Below, piece by piece: positions 1-8,265 of a stretch of 64,000 bases of DNA. Location of the stretch: contig JAEUIQ010000043.1 in NCBI GenBank assembly GCA_016794985.1, positions 186,001-250,000 on the forward strand, written 5' to 3'. The notes under the pieces are model-generated. The model made no database searches, was not told the DNA's origin, and worked only from the letters and a program-made list of their open reading frames with translations. Within the stretch, counting starts at the first letter, position 1; every line of letters begins with the position of its first letter. The DNA comes from Planctomycetaceae bacterium (GTDB lineage Bacteria; Planctomycetota; Planctomycetia; Pirellulales; Pirellulaceae). The position numbers were made by a program, and so were the translations under genes.

Positions 1-524
1 TGTTCGGCTACTTCGCGATTTTGTTGATCAGCCCCGCGTTGCAATGGTTTAGTCCTTCGTTCGACACGTTCAACGCAACCAGCGCTGGAATTGCGGTGGG
101 CATCCTTTGTTTACCATTGGTATGCTCGTTGGCAGAAGATGCTTTGTCGGCAGTGCCCACCTCATTAAGAGAAGCAGTCTATAGCCTAGGCGGAACGCGA
201 ATGAACACCGCCGTGGGCGTGGTGGTGCCCGCAGCACTTTCAGGTGTGATTTCGGCGATGTTGTTGGCGTTCTCACGGGCGCTGGGTGAAACGATGGTTG
301 TAGCGCTCGCAGCCGGCACTTCAGCAACGTTCACGCTAGATCCGCGGCAGCAATCTCAGACCATGACTGGTTTCATTGTGGAAATGTTGAAGAGTGATTT
401 GGAATATGGCACTGTCCAGTACTACAGTTTGTTTGGCGTGGCGCTGGCTTTGTTCGTGATCACATTCGGCATGACAATGTTGGGCCAGATCATTCGCCGT
501 CGGTACCGCGAGGTTTACCAATGA
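1..524 (+). CDS. pstC: Phosphate ABC transporter permease PstC, C-terminal part (cut by window edge)
   Basis: Inner-membrane permease subunit of the high-affinity phosphate importer PstSCAB. Only the last ~174 codons are in the window and the reading frame is open through the left edge, so the start is outside. The ABC-permease EAA loop, which contacts the ATPase, is visible (AVPTSLREAVYSLGGTR, followed by the G-x-x-x-A segment), as is the conserved RALGETMVVALAAG helix. The last helix ends in a basic tail. The stop overlaps the pstA start in an ATGA junction (521-524), so the two are translationally coupled. PstC and PstA look alike in this region; I call it PstC because a clear PstA follows it. 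Confidence 0.9.
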   Translation, partial: FGYFAILLISPALQWFSPSFDTFNATSAGIAVGILCLPLVCSLAEDALSAVPTSLREAVYSLGGTRMNTAVGVVVPAALSGVISAMLLAFSRALGETMVVALAAGTSATFTLDPRQQSQTMTGFIVEMLKSDLEYGTVQYYSLFGVALALFVITFGMTMLGQIIRRRYREVYQ

Positions 525-1735
525 GCGAGTTGCCGAAAGCGCTGGAAAGCTTCAATCCCGTCGAGCCAAGTCCGCGCACCGAGTTGCAGCGTCGTCGCGA
601 TCGTTGGTTTCGCGGATTGTGTTTGGCGATTGCTTGCTCGAGTGTCGCAATTTTGGGTCTCTTGCTGATTTCGATTGCGTACCAAGGTGCCACCAGCATC
701 AATTCGACATTCTTGTCAGGTTCCCACGACCCTGAGAATCCCGAACAAGCCGGGATGTATCCCTCGATTATTGGATCGTTGTTGCTGTGCCTGCTGTGCG
801 GAGCGGTTTCATTGCCAATTGGCGTGGCGGCTGCCGTCTACTTGGAAGAGTTTCAACCCAAGAATCGTTGGCTGCGGCAGTTGCACGGACTAGTGCAACT
901 GAATATTTCCAATCTGGCCGGTGTGCCCTCTGTCGTTTACGGGCTACTGGGCTTAACCATGTTCGTGTACATGTTTCAACTTTTTGGCAAGTTGGAAAAG
1001 AACCAAGTTTCGGGAATCGACTTTTGGGGCGTGCAACGCTACTACCAATTTGTGGCGGCAGACGACCTGACGGTCATTATGGTTCCCCTAACGGACCGCA
1101 CAAAATCGACATTGGAAATTCAAGAAGCATGCCCAGCATATGACACGGATTTCAATCCGATCGAGCTGGTGGTTTGGGACTCGAGGACTCCGGCTCCGTC
1201 AGATCCAGAAGTCCTGAGTCGAACGGTTCGCCAGGGTGAAGTTGGCGCGGCCGTCGAAATCTATAACTGGTATTACTTCCGCGTTCCCTTTGGTCCCAGC
1301 CTATTGGCTGCCGCATTAACGCTATCTCTGGTGATCTTGCCGATCATTGTGATTGCGTCGCAAGAAGCGTTGCGGGCGGTCCCCAATTCATTACGAGAAG
1401 CATCGGCCGGCATGGGCGCGACGCGCTGGCAAACTGTCCAACAAGTGACGCTGCCTTCGGCGCTCCCTGGTGTTCTGACAGGCGCCATCTTGGCAATGGG
1501 GCGAGCCATTGGCGAGGCTGCGCCCATATTCGTGGTGTTGGGCGGCAATATTGCCAGACGCACCGGGCCCGAGCACTTGATGGATAGCTGCGTGACGATG
1601 CCGATCCTGATTTTCGCGTGGGCCGATAATCCTGTTGAACAGTATCGCCAGTTAGCAGCAGCCGCCATTATCGTGCTGGTGGCTCTGCTGTTGGTCATGA
1701 ATTCCGTGGCGATCTACCTCCGAGGTAGAACTTGA
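521..1735 (+). CDS. pstA: Phosphate ABC transporter permease PstA with a large extra loop
   Basis: Second permease of the Pst phosphate importer. At 404 residues it is about 100 longer than usual PstA. The N-terminal membrane part (to SVVYGLLGLTMFV, about residue 150) and the C-terminal part (FGPSLLAAALTLSLV, the EAA loop AVPNSLREASAGMGATRW, then RAIGEAAPIFVVLGG) are typical. Between them, at about residues 160-245, lies a hydrophilic insert with many acidic residues that ordinary PstA lacks. The insert is in frame and of normal base use, so it is not a sequencing error. The start overlaps the pstC stop (ATGA), and pstB follows after 25 bases. The function is secure; the role of the insert is unknown. 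Confidence 0.93.
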   Translation: MSELPKALESFNPVEPSPRTELQRRRDRWFRGLCLAIACSSVAILGLLLISIAYQGATSINSTFLSGSHDPENPEQAGMYPSIIGSLLLCLLCGAVSLPIGVAAAVYLEEFQPKNRWLRQLHGLVQLNISNLAGVPSVVYGLLGLTMFVYMFQLFGKLEKNQVSGIDFWGVQRYYQFVAADDLTVIMVPLTDRTKSTLEIQEACPAYDTDFNPIELVVWDSRTPAPSDPEVLSRTVRQGEVGAAVEIYNWYYFRVPFGPSLLAAALTLSLVILPIIVIASQEALRAVPNSLREASAGMGATRWQTVQQVTLPSALPGVLTGAILAMGRAIGEAAPIFVVLGGNIARRTGPEHLMDSCVTMPILIFAWADNPVEQYRQLAAAAIIVLVALLLVMNSVAIYLRGRT

Positions 1736-1760
1736 AAACTCCCAGAAGTGTTAGGACTGC

Positions 1761-2561
1761 ATGACAGAACCTCAATCCACGGCTCCGAATTCCAGCTCCC
1801 CCGCGATGGCTCCTCGCATTTTGATCGAAGGTTTCAATGCGTGGTATGGTGAATTTCACGCCTTGCATAACATTGAAGCTCGGATTGCCGCGAACCAAGT
1901 CACGGCGCTCATTGGCCCGAGCGGGTGCGGAAAAAGCACGCTGCTGAAATGGCTAAATCGTATGAATGATCTGGTGCCGAGTGCCAAAGCGAAAGGCACG
2001 TTGCGGATCGGCGATCTCGACATTTTGGCACCCAACACCGATGTCGTGGCGCTACGACGCGTGGTGGGCATGGTCTTTCAAAAACCGAATCCCTTTCCAA
2101 AATCGATCTACGACAATGTGGCCTTTGGTCCGCGTTTGCACTTGAAAGTTTCGCAATACGACTTGGACGAATTGGTCGAATGGTCGTTGCGAAAAGCAGC
2201 CCTTTGGGATGAAGTCAAGGATCGCCTCCGCAAGCCGGCTCTTAGCTTGAGTGGTGGTCAACAACAGCGATTGTGTATCGCACGAACCATTGCCATCGGA
2301 CCTGAAGTCTTGTTGATGGATGAACCGTGTTCGGCGCTTGATCCCGCCAGCACCGCCAAAATCGAAGATCTGATTTTCGAGCTTCGTGCGAATTACACCA
2401 TCGTGATTGTAACCCACAACATGCAGCAGGCCGCCCGCTGTAGCGACTCGACGCTCTTCTTCTTCCAGGGGAAGGTTGTGGAATCTGGGCCAACGCAGGA
2501 TCTGTTTACTCGACCCAAACAAAAGCAAACCGAAGATTACGTGACCGGGAAGTACGGTTAA
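1761..2561 (+). CDS. pstB: Phosphate ABC transporter ATP-binding protein PstB
   Basis: ATPase that drives phosphate import through PstC/PstA on the cytoplasmic face of the inner membrane. At 266 residues it has the family length. Visible motifs are Walker A (GPSGCGKST), the Q-loop region ([18 protein letters not shown], diagnostic for PstB), the ABC signature ([13 protein letters not shown]), Walker B ([13 protein letters not shown]) and the H-loop ([13 protein letters not shown]). The last residues (EDYVTGKYG) match the usual PstB ending EDYVTGRFG. It lies in the same operon as pstA and phoU. The ~20 residues before the ABC core are Ser/Pro-rich and variable, so a slightly later start is possible. 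Confidence 0.97.
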   Translation: MTEPQSTAPNSSSPAMAPRILIEGFNAWYGEFHALHNIEARIAANQVTALIGPSGCGKSTLLKWLNRMNDLVPSAKAKGTLRIGDLDILAPNTDVVALRRVVGMVFQKPNPFPKSIYDNVAFGPRLHLKVSQYDLDELVEWSLRKAALWDEVKDRLRKPALSLSGGQQQRLCIARTIAIGPEVLLMDEPCSALDPASTAKIEDLIFELRANYTIVIVTHNMQQAARCSDSTLFFFQGKVVESGPTQDLFTRPKQKQTEDYVTGKYG

Positions 2562-2626
2562 TTGCCCCACACGGATTCTGTTCAACGAACTTTGCCACCC
2601 TTTCCACTTAGCCAAGCCATTGCCTC

Positions 2627-3310
2627 ATGTCAAAACACTTTGCTCGCGATTATGGTCTGATTCATCAGCAGTTGTTGGATCTCTTCGCCATCGTGGAAAA
2701 GATGGTCAACGAGTCGATCGTCGCCTTTTGCGAAAAGCGACATCAATTGGTCGATTCGATCGTTCAGGCCAGTGCCACGGTCGATCAAATGGAAGTCGCG
2801 ATCGAAGAAAACTGTCTGAAGTCCTTGGCTCTGTTTCAGCCGGTTGCGATTGAGCTCCGCCGTTTGGCCACCATGATGAAAATCAACGGCGAATTGGAGC
2901 GGATTTCTCACCTGGCGCGACAAATCGCAGGTGTCGCGCTCGCTTTCCGAGATGTTGGTCAATTCCGCGTTCCTCCGCGTCTGCCGGAGCTGTCCGCGAA
3001 CGCGGTGCGGATGGTCGGACGAAGCTTGGACTCGTTCGTCAATTTGGATACAAGATTGGCCCGTGAAGTCATCGGTCACGACAACGTGGTGGATCAAATG
3101 CATCGCCTGATTGTGGATGAATTGGTCCAAAAAATGAAACAAGAGCCCCAAACGGTCGAGGCAGCACTGAGTTGCTTTTCCGTTTCGAAACATCTGGAAC
3201 GGATTGCCGACCACGCCGTCAAAATTTCGGAAGACGTGATTTACCTAGTCGACGGTGACATCGTTCGTCATCGCAGTCAACAACTTGCCGACACACCACT
3301 GAACAGCTAA
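2627..3310 (+). CDS. phoU: Phosphate signalling protein PhoU
   Basis: Cytoplasmic helical-bundle protein that passes the state of the Pst transporter to the PhoR/PhoB system and limits phosphate uptake. At 227 residues it is of family length. Two three-helix PhoU repeats can be seen, each with the acidic metal-binding pattern of the family: around E-x-x-x-N-C-L near residues 60-65, and ERIADHAVKISEDVIYLVDG near residues 190-210 (compare ERIGDHATNIAE in other PhoU proteins). It sits between pstB and phoB, the usual planctomycete order. The start gives the expected SKHFARDY opening; no strong Shine-Dalgarno sequence is seen. Confidence 0.93.
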   Translation: MSKHFARDYGLIHQQLLDLFAIVEKMVNESIVAFCEKRHQLVDSIVQASATVDQMEVAIEENCLKSLALFQPVAIELRRLATMMKINGELERISHLARQIAGVALAFRDVGQFRVPPRLPELSANAVRMVGRSLDSFVNLDTRLAREVIGHDNVVDQMHRLIVDELVQKMKQEPQTVEAALSCFSVSKHLERIADHAVKISEDVIYLVDGDIVRHRSQQLADTPLNS

Positions 3311-3332
3311 TTCGTTTGCAGAGACCCAATCA

Positions 3333-4040
3333 ATGAGCAAACATAAGATCTTGGTCGTCGAAGACGACCGATCACTTGCCGACATCGTTCGCTACAATTT
3401 GCAGCAAGCTGGATACGAGGTTTTTTGGGCATTTGATGGTCCCGATGGCCTGACCCAAGCCCAACTGCATTCCCCCGACTTGATCGTGTTGGATCTGATG
3501 TTACCGGGGATTGATGGTTTGGAGGTCTGCCGTCGCTTGCGGAGCAGTCCCCAAACCAAAGACGTGTTGATCTTGATGTTGACCGCGAAGGGTGAAGAAG
3601 CCGACCATCTCATTGGCTTTTCGGTCGGTTGTGATGACTATGTGGTGAAGCCATACAGTGTCAAGATTCTGCTGGAACGAATCAAGGCCTTGATCCGTCG
3701 CCGCGAGCGACAGAGCCTGAGCGTTGAAACGCTGACAGGAGGCGGCGTCACGATTGATCGTCGCAAGCATTCGGTCACGCTTCAAGGTAGCCCATTGGAT
3801 TTGACCCCCAGCGAGTTTCGGCTGTTGGAAACGTTGATGCGACAATCGGGGCGGGCTTTTGATCGGTCTGAACTGATTGATTCGGCCTTGGGTGCCGATA
3901 CGCTGGTCTTGGAACGCACGATTGATGTTCACATTCGCTCGCTTCGCAAGAAACTCGGCGAGTCTGCCGAGTTGATCCAAACGGTGCGCGGCATCGGCTA
4001 TCGCTTTCGGGAAGATCCCAACGACGGCTACGCCGACTAG
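3333..4040 (+). CDS. phoB: PhoB-type response regulator (OmpR/PhoB winged helix)
   Basis: Two-component response regulator, probably the activator of this phosphate operon. The receiver domain (residues 1-120) starts KILVVEDDRSLADIV, with the acidic pocket DD at 11-12, the phospho-acceptor Asp in LIVLDLMLPGIDGLEV, the Thr in ILMLTAKG and the Lys in DDYVVKPYS. The DNA-binding domain (about 135-230) has the PhoB-type segments LTPSEFRLLETLMR and DVHIRSLRKKLG, ending in TVRGIGYRF. It is 22 bases after phoU and last in the operon. The partner kinase PhoR is not in the window; it may lie upstream of pstC or elsewhere. The target cannot be proven from sequence. Confidence 0.9.
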   Translation: MSKHKILVVEDDRSLADIVRYNLQQAGYEVFWAFDGPDGLTQAQLHSPDLIVLDLMLPGIDGLEVCRRLRSSPQTKDVLILMLTAKGEEADHLIGFSVGCDDYVVKPYSVKILLERIKALIRRRERQSLSVETLTGGGVTIDRRKHSVTLQGSPLDLTPSEFRLLETLMRQSGRAFDRSELIDSALGADTLVLERTIDVHIRSLRKKLGESAELIQTVRGIGYRFREDPNDGYAD

Positions 4041-4105
4041 CGGGGGGCGAATCCTTCGCTCTAGAATCGCACCCCTGCCGCGAGATGACGTTGTCGGGCT
4101 TTGGC

Positions 4106-5731
4106 TTATCGAGCGATCGTGGCGCCGCGTTGAATCTTTTGTTCCAGCGCGGGTATTTTGACGATTTTGTTGGCTCGGTCAAAGCACACAATCTTCAAGT
4201 GTTCAGGGTAAGCGGCCTCGCTCCCGTGAACTTTGATCAGCTTGTCGCCTTCACGCTCCAAGTCGGCCAGTTCGCGTCGCTTTTGATTGTTGAGGTACGA
4301 TGCGACATGGATGTTGACTTCGATGTCGACCACTGCCGCTTGCGGATTCTGGATCGCCAATAACGTCATTCGCAACACGTCAATCGCCATGCTCTCGGGC
4401 GTCTTGACGACGCCGCGACCGCAACAGCACGGGCAGTCTTGAAAGCTATGCCGTTTGACACTGACCCCCATCCGCTGACGGGTCATCTCGATCAAGCCGA
4501 ACGGACTTGTGCGTAAGATTCTGGTTCGCGCTCGATCACGTTGGACCGCTTCATGGAGCGTCTTTTCCACTTTGATGCGGTGACGTTCGTGCCGCATGTC
4601 GATGAAGTCGTTGACGATCACGCCGCCCAAGTCTCGCAATCGCAATTGGCGAGCAATCTCTTTTGCGGCGATCAAATTTAGGCGGAATGCCGTTTCTTCG
4701 GCATCGCCATCGCTGCGAAAGTTGCCTGTATTGACGTCAATCGCGACTAATGCTTCGGTTTGATCGATGACAATGGAGCCACCACTTGAGAGCGGGACTT
4801 CGCGTTTGTAGATGTTGGCGATTTCCTCTTCCAAGTTGTATTTGTGGAACAATGGCTCTTTCGAATCGTAGAGCTTTAGCAATTCCACGTATTTGGGCAT
4901 GACCAGCGAAAGAAAGCCCTTGGCCCGCTCGTAGGCTTCCGGCTTGTCGACAATGATCGAGTCGACATCACCATTTACCACATCGCGAATGGTCCGAATG
5001 ATCAAATCGCTTTCTTCGAAAATGGCCACCGGCGCGGCCTCTTGGACGATCTTTTTGGAAATGGATCGCCACAATCGCAAGAGGTAGGCCATGTCACGCG
5101 ACAATTCACGACGATTTCGTCCCGCACCTGCTGTTCTTACGATAAACCCTAATCCGCGAGGCGGGCGGATGTCGTGCAAGATATCCTTGAGCCGGCGGCG
5201 ATCTTTCTCGTCTTCAATTTTTCGCGAAACACCCACTCGCGCCAACGCGGGCATCAAAACCAAGTAACGGCCGGGAATGCTAATATAGGTTGTAAGAGTT
5301 GGGCCCTTGTTCCCAATTCCTTCCTTAATTACTTGCACCAAAACTTCATCGCCGCGCTGGAAAACGTTTTGGATCGGCGGCTTATTGCGCGGGCGATCGC
5401 TGGTGAATTGCGGTCGATGTCCCCGTGCTCTGGCCTCCGCCTGCCGTCGGCGTTCGTCACGCATGACTTCATCGGGGTCCAATCCAGCCTGACGGTAATA
5501 GCTCGGTTCGACGTCACTGATATGCAAGAAGCCGTTCTTGCCAACACCAAAATCTACAAACACCGCTTGGATGCTTGGTTCCAAGTTGACCACTTTGCCT
5601 TTGTAGATGTTGCCAACCAAGTTGTCTTGGCTGGCGCGTTCAACATACAGGTCTTCTAGTCGTCCGTCTTCGACAAAAGCGATGCGGCACTCTTCTTGCT
5701 GTGCCACATTGATCAGAATCTCTCTCTTCAT
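4106..5731 (-). CDS. rne: Ribonuclease E/G family protein
   Basis: Endoribonuclease for mRNA decay and rRNA/tRNA maturation. The 541 residues hold the catalytic part only, as in RNase G, without the long C-terminal scaffold of E. coli RNase E. An S1-type RNA-binding region (about 35-150) carries a basic, Arg-rich insert at 90-120. Catalytic acids are Asp332 in AIDVNTG and Asp375 in VNDFIDM, matching D303 and D346 of E. coli RNase E. A zinc-link sequence, CPCCCGRG with cysteines at 433 and 436, matches CPxC of the family. It is transcribed after the HPr-like gene with a 76-base gap. RNase E versus G cannot be settled by length alone. Confidence 0.93.
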   Translation of the reverse strand: MKREILINVAQQEECRIAFVEDGRLEDLYVERASQDNLVGNIYKGKVVNLEPSIQAVFVDFGVGKNGFLHISDVEPSYYRQAGLDPDEVMRDERRRQAEARARGHRPQFTSDRPRNKPPIQNVFQRGDEVLVQVIKEGIGNKGPTLTTYISIPGRYLVLMPALARVGVSRKIEDEKDRRRLKDILHDIRPPRGLGFIVRTAGAGRNRRELSRDMAYLLRLWRSISKKIVQEAAPVAIFEESDLIIRTIRDVVNGDVDSIIVDKPEAYERAKGFLSLVMPKYVELLKLYDSKEPLFHKYNLEEEIANIYKREVPLSSGGSIVIDQTEALVAIDVNTGNFRSDGDAEETAFRLNLIAAKEIARQLRLRDLGGVIVNDFIDMRHERHRIKVEKTLHEAVQRDRARTRILRTSPFGLIEMTRQRMGVSVKRHSFQDCPCCCGRGVVKTPESMAIDVLRMTLLAIQNPQAAVVDIEVNIHVASYLNNQKRRELADLEREGDKLIKVHGSEAAYPEHLKIVCFDRANKIVKIPALEQKIQRGATIAR

Positions 5732-5807
5732 AATCCACTAATTCTTGTTTCAGATAGGTTGCTCGCCGAACCTGCTCACCGAGCAGTCGGCATGAATGGC
5801 CAAAAAT

Positions 5808-6092
5808 TTAGGGATTGGTTGTTGTTTCCTCGGTTTCAATGATCCCGACGATGGCTGCTGCCGCCGCATCCGCGTCTTTGCCGCGCGCGACAACCAACAA
5901 CGGGGTTCCTTTCTCAGCCAACAAAGTCAGAAGTTGCAAGACGCTCTTTCCATCCACGGCCGTGTCGTCCTTGACGATCTGGATCGTGCTGACGAAACGC
6001 TGCGCAGTCTCCGCCAATTGAATTGCGGGACGAGCGTGCAAACCGTGCTTGCTGGCGACGACTGCCACCAGTCGAACTTCAGGCTGAACCAT
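5808..6092 (-). CDS. HPr-family phosphocarrier (NPr-like)
   Basis: Small phosphocarrier of 94 residues. The active-site motif KHGLHARPA places the phosphorylated histidine at residue 19, and VDGKSVLQLLTL carries a serine (residue 50) at the position that HPr kinase modifies in Gram-positive HPr. It sits 24 bases after ptsN and upstream of rne, on the same strand. With an EIIA-Ntr gene beside it and no sugar permease in sight, it most likely works in a nitrogen-PTS-like regulatory phosphorelay rather than sugar uptake. No enzyme I and no HPr kinase gene are in the window. Confidence 0.92.
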   Translation of the reverse strand: MVQPEVRLVAVVASKHGLHARPAIQLAETAQRFVSTIQIVKDDTAVDGKSVLQLLTLLAEKGTPLLVVARGKDADAAAAAIVGIIETEETTTNP

Positions 6093-6116
6093 TAGAATTC
6101 GAGGCCATCAACTTCC

Positions 6117-6593
6117 TCAAGAACCAAAGTGGTTCTCGTCCGCTTCATTAAGTAATTGAACGACGTCCTCGACCGACTTGGCCTGCTTCAAGAAACCGCA
6201 AAACGACTCATTCTGTAGCTGTTTCGCGATGTTCTCCAATGCCCGCAAGTGGTCACTTGGCCGATCCGGCGGCGAGATCAGCATGAAAAACAGATTGACC
6301 TTGTCACCGTCCAAGCTGCGAAAGTCGATTCCAGACTTGCTCACACCGACGGTGCCGACAATTTCCTTTACACTGCTATGCTTCGTGTGTGGCACGGCCA
6401 CTCCACGTCCAATTCCTGTACTACCTAACTCCTCGCGATTCATTACCGCTTGAATGATGCCATCCTTTTGAGCAGCATCTAAACTGCCTGCATCGACAAG
6501 ACCTTGAACCAATTCGGCAACAGCCTCCGTCTTGCCTTCCGAGACCATGTTGACTTTGATCGACTTCGAACTGATAAACTCAGAAAATTTCAT
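6117..6593 (-). CDS. ptsN: PTS EIIA-Ntr / fructose-type EIIA protein (PtsN)
   Basis: Receives phosphate from the HPr-like protein and acts as a regulator. At 158 residues it is one EIIA domain of the mannitol/fructose class. The active-site histidine lies in GRGVAVPHTKH (residue 69), preceded by the typical REELGSTGIG. No membrane segment or fused IIB/IIC domain is present, which fits PtsN rather than a sugar-specific IIA. A fair Shine-Dalgarno-like AGAAAGAG lies 7-14 bases upstream. The HPr-like gene follows at once. Upstream is a 605-base stretch without a gene, so ptsN may have its own promoter or a long leader. Confidence 0.92.
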   Translation of the reverse strand: MKFSEFISSKSIKVNMVSEGKTEAVAELVQGLVDAGSLDAAQKDGIIQAVMNREELGSTGIGRGVAVPHTKHSSVKEIVGTVGVSKSGIDFRSLDGDKVNLFFMLISPPDRPSDHLRALENIAKQLQNESFCGFLKQAKSVEDVVQLLNEADENHFGS

Positions 6594-6835
6594 TGAGTTC
6601 TCTTTCTGAAAATTTGTACGTAACGAGGTTCTCTTGATTCAGCGCAAACGACCGGCAGGCCGCCAGTTCATTGCGTTGCTAGCCAACTGCCCAACTCGCC
6701 CCCTGTCTGGCCAGTTAATCACCCACCCCGCCTTGCGTGTTTCTACGCTAGAAAAACAACGCAGGGAATTAACATTGAACCTCCACCATCCTTCCGGTTC
6801 CCGGCGAACAGGAAGTTGGCCGCCCTTAACGATGC

Positions 6836-6868
6836 CCACAAACTACCCACGAACTACCCACAAACTAA
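6836..6868. repeat. Three tandem 11-base units in the ptsN upstream region
   Basis: Three adjacent units of ccacRaactac (ccacaaactac, ccacgaactac, ccacaaactaa). As read on the minus strand, the direction of ptsN transcription, this gives repeated GUAGUUYGUGG. No known protein site is recognised; it may be a chance microduplication. Confidence 0.6.
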
Positions 6869-7100
6869 TTGCCCAATTGTTTCACAGCCCACCCCATCCG
6901 GCCCCCAACCAGTCGTTCCATCCGGTGGCCTCCGCCCGAACTTTCCACCAACACGTTTGACGCAGGAAAGTCGCCCGGTTACCACAAGCTCCGCCGCCCT
7001 ACCGAGAAGCCCACTTTGTACGGCCACAGAAGAGTTCCCGGTCCCCCGACTTGCCAGCGGATTATCGTGGCGGAAAGTCAGACTTGCAAGTGCGGAATCT

Positions 7101-7142
7101 AAAAAATAATAGGCAACGAACAATGTTCGTTGCCTATTATTT
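7101..7142 (-). terminator. 19-base perfect palindrome, probable terminator of hpf
   Basis: Arms 7104-7122 and 7124-7142 are perfectly complementary around a single base. In RNA this gives an ~18-bp stem with a 3-nt loop. Read on the minus strand, the stem is followed by a run of U (plus-strand A6 at 7101-7106) and begins about 57 bases after the hpf stop, which fits a rho-independent terminator. The stem has little G+C for a terminator in this genome, so a mobile palindromic repeat or an operator are alternatives. Confidence 0.55.
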
Positions 7143-7198
7143 CGTTCGTCGACTTCCACAAATCAATCGCCTTCGATTGACCAAGCTCTACGTTACCG

Positions 7199-7519
7199 TC
7201 AAGCCGCTGGAACATCGCGACTTCGCGAGCGGTTCAGTAAGCGTTCCTTATATTTCCGTAATTGATGTTCCAATTTCTGAATCACGTTTTCCACCGCAGA
7301 CAATATATTGTGCCCCGAACCCCGCGCAAAAAAGTCGTTGGCGTGATCCGCGCATATCTTCATTTCCACTCCCGATTCCCCTCGACGCGGCGGGTCAATC
7401 AAGACTTCGATCGAACTGACCCGGTCGTAGAACCTGGCTAGTTTTTCGATTTTTTGTTGGATCAACGATAGTGCGTCATCCGAAATCGAGCCGTGCCTTG
7501 CCGTTATGCAGATTTCCAC
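7199..7519 (-). CDS. hpf: Ribosome hibernation promoting factor, short type
   Basis: Binds the 30S subunit in resting cells and blocks translation. At 106 residues it is the short HPF/YfiA form, without the C-terminal dimerisation domain of long HPF. The fold pattern is visible: MEICITARHGSISDDALSLI, then KIEKLARFYDRVSSIEVLID, then the second strand/helix ending ALENVI-like SAVENVIQKLEHQLRKYKER. The start is GTG at 7519, with GGAG seven bases before it. It precedes ptsN and the HPr-like gene, echoing the rpoN-hpf-ptsN-npr order of Proteobacteria. A sigma-70-type promoter lies upstream at 7594-7622, and the hairpin at 7101-7142 may end the transcript. Confidence 0.88.
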   Translation of the reverse strand: MEICITARHGSISDDALSLIQQKIEKLARFYDRVSSIEVLIDPPRRGESGVEMKICADHANDFFARGSGHNILSAVENVIQKLEHQLRKYKERLLNRSRSRDVPAA

Positions 7520-7828
7520 GCCAATTCTCCATCAGAAAAAGGACTTGTTGGCCCCGATTCAACCACCGTGCTGGCAGGTCAAATGTTATATGAATATTAT
7601 CACGTAAAAATAATCATTGCAATGAAATTCCTTTAAAATGCGACTACGGGAGTTTTCTACCGCGTTAGAGATGTAATTATCGAGAATTTTTTTGGAATCT
7701 GCTTAAGTGTCGCGGTCTACGGGATCGGCAGGATTGCGAAAGCCGACGGGGCGGACTAGGATTGCCATTCGCTTGGTGCAGCACGGTCCACGCCGCTGCT
7801 TCGTCCCTCGTCAAGGTGATTTCGCCCC
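7520..7828. other. Divergent intergenic region between hpf and the Rrf2 gene
   Basis: 309 bases between two genes pointing away from each other. The hpf promoter (7594-7622) and an AT-rich core (7580-7690) are the only features I can support. Promoter elements for the Rrf2 gene are not clear. No coding potential is seen. Confidence 0.5.
7594..7622 (-). promoter_or_regulatory. Sigma-70-type promoter for hpf
   Basis: On the minus strand, TTGCAA (7617-7622) is followed after exactly 17 bases by TAATAT (7594-7599), in an AT-rich stretch that stands out in this genome. Transcription would start near 7586 and give a leader of about 67 bases before the GTG of hpf. Confidence 0.6.
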
Positions 7829-8251
7829 GTGCATTGGAACGCTAGAACCCAATACGCCTGTTTGGCGGCCGTCGAATTGGCAAGACACTACCAGGGAGGA
7901 GCGCCCGTCCAAATCAAGAATATTGCCGATCGGTTGGCAATACCCTCCCGGTTTCTGGTCCAAATTCTTTTGCAACTGAAAGCGACCGGTTGGGTCACAA
8001 GTACTCGGGGAGCATCGGGCGGTTATCACCTGGCTCATCAGCCATCCAAAATCTCAGTCTGGGACATTATTCAAGCTGTTGATTCGAATCCCGACACGCC
8101 CTTCGATGCCGCAGGTTCTTCAGAGCGGCATGTGCTTCACCGACTCTTGAACCAAGCACAAGCCGCATTTCAAGAGGTGTTGAAAAAGACCACCCTCAGC
8201 GAGTTGACGGAACGGGTCGACCAGCAACGCGATCCAATGTACTTTATCTAA
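7829..8251 (+). CDS. Rrf2-family transcriptional regulator, without the Fe-S cysteines
   Basis: DNA-binding winged-helix protein of 140 residues. The N-terminal pattern ARTQYACLAAVELARHY, the helix-turn-helix IKNIADRLAIPSRFLVQILLQLKATGWV and the wing STRGASGGYHLAHQP are diagnostic for Rrf2 (compare VRGPGGGYRLARP). IscR/NsrR-type members bind a [2Fe-2S] cluster through three cysteines after the wing; none is present here, so it is not an Fe-S sensor of that kind. The start is GTG at 7829, chosen because it places the ARTQYA segment where it normally lies. The HAD gene follows after 14 bases, probably in the same operon. The target is unknown. Confidence 0.85.
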   Translation: MHWNARTQYACLAAVELARHYQGGAPVQIKNIADRLAIPSRFLVQILLQLKATGWVTSTRGASGGYHLAHQPSKISVWDIIQAVDSNPDTPFDAAGSSERHVLHRLLNQAQAAFQEVLKKTTLSELTERVDQQRDPMYFI

Positions 8252-8265
8252 CTCTCGCAAGATCG

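Larger units (their letters stand above)
6594..7198. other. 605-base gene-free stretch between hpf and ptsN
   Basis: No credible protein gene is seen: the open frames here are short, overlap on both strands and have no signal or domain. The plus strand is strikingly C-rich, so a transcript running from hpf to ptsN would be G-rich. It holds a triple 11-base direct repeat (6836-6868) and a 19-base palindrome (7101-7142). It could carry a ptsN leader or a small RNA; this is inference only. Confidence 0.5.

Noticed and set aside
4041..4105. G-run after phoB and C-run before the rne end as a bidirectional terminator
   Set aside because: The two runs do not pair well enough to make a stem and no T-run is present.
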